Position numbers and translations under genes: made by a program. The notes below the pieces were generated by a model. That model was not told the origin of the DNA. It made no database searches and worked only from the letters and a program-made list of their open reading frames with translations. Below are positions 59,890-64,000 of a DNA stretch of 64,000 bases, one piece after another; within the stretch, counting starts at the first letter, position 1, and each line of letters opens with the position of its first letter. Where the stretch lies: positions 4,003,001-4,067,000 of the forward strand of contig CM055605.1 in the NCBI GenBank assembly GCA_029379385.1, read 5' to 3'. Source of the stretch: Quillaja saponaria (lineage: Eukaryota; Streptophyta; Magnoliopsida; Fabales; Quillajaceae).

Positions 59890-62451
59890 ATCCCCTATGC
59901 AGAAATAAACTAGCTAGAGAAGAATAGTTTGGTTTACCTTAATTTATGTAGATCTCTGCTGAAATTTGTATAAGGTTTTCGTTGCTTGACGGCGGGGAAG
60001 GGTGATCTTTTATATTTTAAGTTGGAGTCTTGGAGAACACTTATATACTGCTAATTAATAATAATATTAATAAAGTAGTATAGTACAAATAAAATAGGAT
60101 CAGTGATCGTAGGGCCTAGAATCTGAATCAAATTTGGATTAGAATTACTGTAGTCAAATTCGAATAGTAATTTAAACATTAACTAAATTCAAGTTTGAAT
60201 TCAATTTCGAATTTGGATAAAATTTAAAATTTGAACTCAAATTCAAATAAAAATGCGACCTTGAATTCAAATTTGTTAGGATATTTTGCTAATAATTTTT
60301 TTTTTAATCTTTTAATAAAAAATACATTATTTCAAATAATTTGAATTCGAATCAAATTTGAAATTAAATTATTTTTTGAATATCGAATCGAATTAAACAA
60401 TATTCGGATTCTAGTTTGAATTTAAATTTTTTAATTCAAACTTAAATTCATATTCAAATAATCCAGTTTGAGTTCCACCCCTATATGATTAACTTGAAAA
60501 AATTATGAGGTCTCGAGTCATTGGGTCAATTGAGATCAAACTGATAGTTAGACAAGATGATGTCGTAATATAGCTAATTTTAATTCAATATTCATCAAAT
60601 AATAAAAATAATCACATCACAAATAGTGAAATATAGTTATTAATAATTAATACGATAACATATATATTTATTAGATATCACAACATTCAAGTTATAACTT
60701 ATGCATCAAATTAATAAAGGCAACATTAATATAAAATACAATTATTTCACTAATTTTTAATATAAAATATAAATATTTCACTAATTCTTAATTAAATGAT
60801 AGCTTTTTTTTCTATAAATAAAAAACCTAATTCGGTTCAATCAATATGCTACCATTCTTTACCGATTTTGACCAATCCAATTATATTACATGACAGTGGT
60901 TAGATTTTAAAATATTGTTTTTTGGCTAAGTGAAATTTCAATTTAATAAAAATAATAATTTCACTAAAAAATATGTATTATAAATTACTACACAACATTA
61001 TTTTTAGGCCTCTAAACCCAAAAAAAAAAATTAAAAAATATGATCTAAATTCCATTAGACAAAGTTAACCCAATTTTGTAACTTTCAAATAACTTAAGAG
61101 TCTCAGCTTATAACTTATTTGAGCCATCCCTCCTCTCCCCCTTCCAACCACAACATCTGGTTTCTTTCAAATCTTGCCCATTATTTGAGCCATCACTGCT
61201 TAATTTGTATAATATGCTTTGAATTGCTTCCTCTCCCCCTCCTCTCTCCCTTCCAACCTCAATATCTGGTTTCTTTCAATTAATCTTGGCCGTTAGAGGC
61301 TGTTACCTCTCGGCCTTTTTGGTGGCAACCCCCTTAGCTTTTACTGTTTTTTGTAGATTTGTGCAATACATTAATAGATCTATCCATTCTTACCTCTCAT
61401 AACATATGAGGATCTGAACTTGTTAATACGTAATTAACTTTAAAATGTATCAAAGATGTCATTCTGGCATTTCTTCAAAGCCAAGCGATGATCAAAATTT
61501 TAGTTAAGAATTAAACAAACCTTGACCTTAATTAACCAAGTCTTGGACTTAGTTGTGTTTGGGTGTATATTATAAAGAATACCTAAGCAACCAACAATGC
61601 AGTGCTTAGAGAAGATAATTAAGTAGGAGACTCTCAAAAAACAACCTGTTACATTAATTACATTAATTGGAACTTAAAACGACAAAATAACTCCACGTAT
61701 CTAATCACTCTATAGTCTAAAGTTACATTCATTAATTGCTGATTATCTTTCTGTTTTGTGAAATTAAACCCATGCAAAATTGAAATAGTGATTAGATACA
61801 TGTTGTTGTGGCCTTATTGACTTGTACATTTGGCAAATATTTGATGGTTCATTCTTATGCTTGATGGTTTTCCTATATCTCTAGTACTACTCAGATATTT
61901 CAGTCAACTTAAGGTGCAAAAACTAGGAAAGCAGAGAAGGGAAGCTAAAAGTCGTAGCAAAAGCATGGAAGCAGAAGGAGAGAAGGAGGAGGAGCAGGCA
62001 CCTGAGGCTGACATAAAAGAAAATAACACGATTTCTACATAGCCATAACATGAAAGAATATCTTCCAAATGACCCTGGTTGAAATGAAATTAATACTGGA
62101 ATTCACAATCATAAAGGCAATAACCATCACAGGAAAAAAAAAATAATTGAAGTTTCAAACTTTAAAAATCATAAAGCAAAAATAAAATTCACTAATTAAT
62201 GATAAATATATAAGTATGAGTTTCTAACTAACAACGATCATTCATTTAAAATGGTGTTGTCCTTACAAATCAAGTAAAACAAGGCTATAATTAACAATGG
62301 AATTAGTACAAGAATTCAAAGTCGGCCAAGCAAGAGGCCTCTCTGAAAAAATCTGAAATTTCAATCCTAAATATCATAGAAGCAATAAACAAATTAAAGG
62401 AGGTGAAAATCCACTAATGATATGAAATAAGCATGAGATTCTGTTTAACGA
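59890..62451. other. Spacer within the F-box cluster
   Basis: No supported gene. It includes a low-complexity palindromic tract (60110-60490), a local duplication (about 61119-61180 against 61228-61290, sharing CATCTGGTTTCTTTC or close to it), and from about 62090 two copies of the 3' flank typical of the F-box copies. Confidence 0.5.
60110..60490. repeat. Low-complexity palindromic AATTTGAATTCAAATT-type tract
   Basis: Imperfect short palindromes built from AATTC, GAATT, CAAATT and TTTGAA recur on both strands over about 380 bp, ending near GAGTTCCACCCCTATATG. It is probably an old repeat whose family I cannot name. Confidence 0.5.
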
Positions 62452-63597
62452 TCATTCATATTCTAAATCACCATCCTTACAAATCAAGTAAAACAAGGCT
62501 CTCAACAAAACTGTTCGCCTTAAACACCACATGAAAATTTTCAGAAATATCGAAACACTTGAATCTTGTCTAAATTTAATTTTGTTTCTCATCCAGAAAT
62601 CATAATCTTGTACTGCTAGGAGAACTTCACCATTAATTCTATTTCCAAATGGCTGCAAATATGCATGTAGACCTTCAATAATAAAAGTAAAATTCTTTGT
62701 CCATGTCTTTGTTGCATCCTGTGGTTCTTTCATCACCCATATGTCTTGTAAATCTTGAGAATCAGATTGGATTATTGCTACTGATTCATGAAATATATCA
62801 AGTCTATGACAACTCCACGAAGGAATATCTACAGGTAGCTCTATCTCCCTGAATACATCAACATTCATATCAAATGACAAAATCTCATTGCTGGGCTCAC
62901 GTCCGTTTGTAAAATACTCAACAATCCAGTAGAAAATACCAAGATAAATATTTGAATATGATAAGTCATTATTAATGTAGTATTTTAATATAGAACCAGT
63001 ACTTGCGATTGATTTCCAGCAGTACATCTTTATTGAATAAAGATGAGAATGTGATCTACTTTTGGTGCTTTTTGGAGATAAAGAAATTAACACCACCTTG
63101 TAATCGTTAATTTTCAGGTCAAATCCCAACCCGAAACGGAACAATTCGATATTTAAGCCATGTGGGAAATAAGGAATAGGAAGGATTTTGTGTCTTCTGA
63201 TGGAAGGATTCCACAATGTAATCATACTGCAAACCTTATCACACAAACATAACAATCCATTACACGAGGCAATACGAGTTTGATTCCAATGTATTGCCAA
63301 CTGAGTTGGATGACAATCCTTTTCAATAACATTGAATAAAAGTTTCATTCTCGAAACTAACTAAATAGCACTTGTTTGGAAAGAACGACCCACCCTCACT
63401 AAGAAGGCATCTTTTTGTGTCAGCCATGGCACGATTAAGTTGCTAGCTTGTGATAAAAGTCGACTCTTTTATTAAAGACTGCCATGTTTTTGAAACACAG
63501 ATGAAACGTACAAGAGATTTAACTGGTAGCCTTAAAAGGATCTCAATGATATTGTCTAATGGAATGTAACATAATTTTTTGCTCTTTTGGATCCCAT
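62452..63597 (-). pseudogene. F-box/FBA gene with several frameshifts
   Basis: ATG at 63597 opens [10 protein letters not shown] but the frame is lost within 14 codons. The F-box ([35 protein letters not shown]) lies in another frame and ends at TAG after ITS. A bridging stretch (YLVSFENETFIQ) ends in TGA. The FBA part lies in a third frame from 63348 (NGLLCLCDKVCSMITLWNPS, GLGFDLKINDYKVVLI, IFYWIVEYF, ESVAIIQSD, DIWVMKEPQDATKTW, PFGNRINGEVLLA). Near the end a further shift separates it from the family terminus ESLVLLDL (TAA near 62471). Three or more shifts make this a pseudogene related to the copies at 52955 and 58671. Confidence 0.8.
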
Positions 63598-63804
63598 CTA
63601 GTTTTGCTTATACTTGCTATTCAGAACTAAACAATAATGAAAAACTGAGAAGAGTTTGATTTACCTTATTGATCACGAAAGCCTGCCACTGTTGAAATTT
63701 GTATAGGGTAATGAAGGTGGCTTTTCTCTAGATTTTTTTTTGGTGACGGCAGGGAAAAGTGATCTTCTAGGTTGGAAGTTGGAACCTACTTCTATACTTT
63801 TTAA

Positions 63805-63822
63805 TTATATATATATATATGG
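63805..63822. repeat. (AT)n microsatellite
   Basis: A short AT run in the upstream flank of the F-box pseudogene at 62452-63597. Confidence 0.75.
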
Positions 63823-63879
63823 ACTAATTTGTCCTTGAAAAAAGTCAAATAAGCAGAGATCTTTATGTGAAGTATTGTG

Positions 63880-64000
63880 AAAATGCATCGGCAAGAGGCC
63901 TAACAAAAGTACACGCATGAATCTGCTTCAAATGCATAGGCAAGAGGCCTAACAAAAAAAAGTTGAAAATTTCAATCCTAAACATCATAAAAGCAATAAG
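63880..64000 (-). pseudogene. 3' end of a further F-box-cluster copy, cut by the window edge
   Basis: AAAGTACACGCATGAATCTGC at 63907-63927 resembles the extreme 3' coding end of the copy at 58694, and TTTCAATCCTAAACATCATA matches the 3' flank at 62360-62390 and, less closely, 57140-57170. A 40-50-bp phrase (GCATCGGCAAGAGGCCTAAC / GCATAGGCAAGAGGCCTAAC) is tandemly duplicated here. The copy would continue beyond 64000 or be a fragment only. Confidence 0.45.

Noticed and set aside
61857..62042. 61-codon Lys/Glu-rich frame in the F-box cluster
   Set aside because: It could be a coiled-coil scrap, but it has no start context, partner exons or recognisable relatives.

Overview
The window reads as nuclear DNA of a dicotyledonous plant. 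It is AT-rich, its genes are split by GT-AG introns (with a few GC-AG), and the recognisable proteins are plant-specific: an ERF/AP2 repressor, an arginine-rich tandem CCCH zinc-finger protein, a type-1 lipid transfer protein and F-box/FBA proteins. A plastid ndhD fragment and Copia-type LTRs fit this. I cannot name the species. No rRNA, tRNA, CRISPR or operon structure was seen.

Layout. 1-429: end of a small Copia/TRIM-like retroelement (LTR plus primer-binding site). About 955-5847 (-): a TPX2-like spindle-protein locus, recognisable exon by exon but broken by a 7-bp duplication, nonsense codons and a 182-bp exon duplication. 7314-7773 (+): two-exon nsLTP. 10800-14297 (+): five-exon PP2C phosphatase. 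15376-16035 (+): unrecognised coiled-coil protein that has doubled by a 255-bp tandem duplication. 16726-16956: relic of an ALA3-type flippase. 19488-20648 (+): RR-TZF CCCH protein. 22516-26625: a 4.1-kb degenerate telomere-like minisatellite.

26963-40351 (-): ALA2-type phospholipid flippase. I resolved 24 coding exons that sum to 1,106 codons plus stop, once a single extra base in a T8 run is discounted. 43113-43766 (-): ERF repressor with an EAR motif. 45069-45240: plastid ndhD insertion. 46855-50477 (+): an unrecognised gene in which every intron is phase 1. 51061-51119: a second, tiny telomere-like tract on the opposite strand.

52955-64000: an F-box/FBA cluster that is decaying. It has one internally deleted copy on + and three broken copies on -, one of them split by a solo LTR with a 5-bp target duplication, plus the 3' end of a further copy at the window edge. 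A small two-exon coiled-coil gene (55669-56102, -) sits inside it.

The genes do not form a pathway. The intact housekeeping or regulatory genes are ALA2 (apart from the frameshift), PP2C, RR-TZF, ERF and nsLTP. They are separated by accessory stretches rich in local duplication and pseudogenes. The strongest items for follow-up are the telomere-like minisatellite, the ALA2 homopolymer frameshift, the all-phase-1 gene with a 24-residue repeat exon, and the tandem-duplicated coiled-coil gene.
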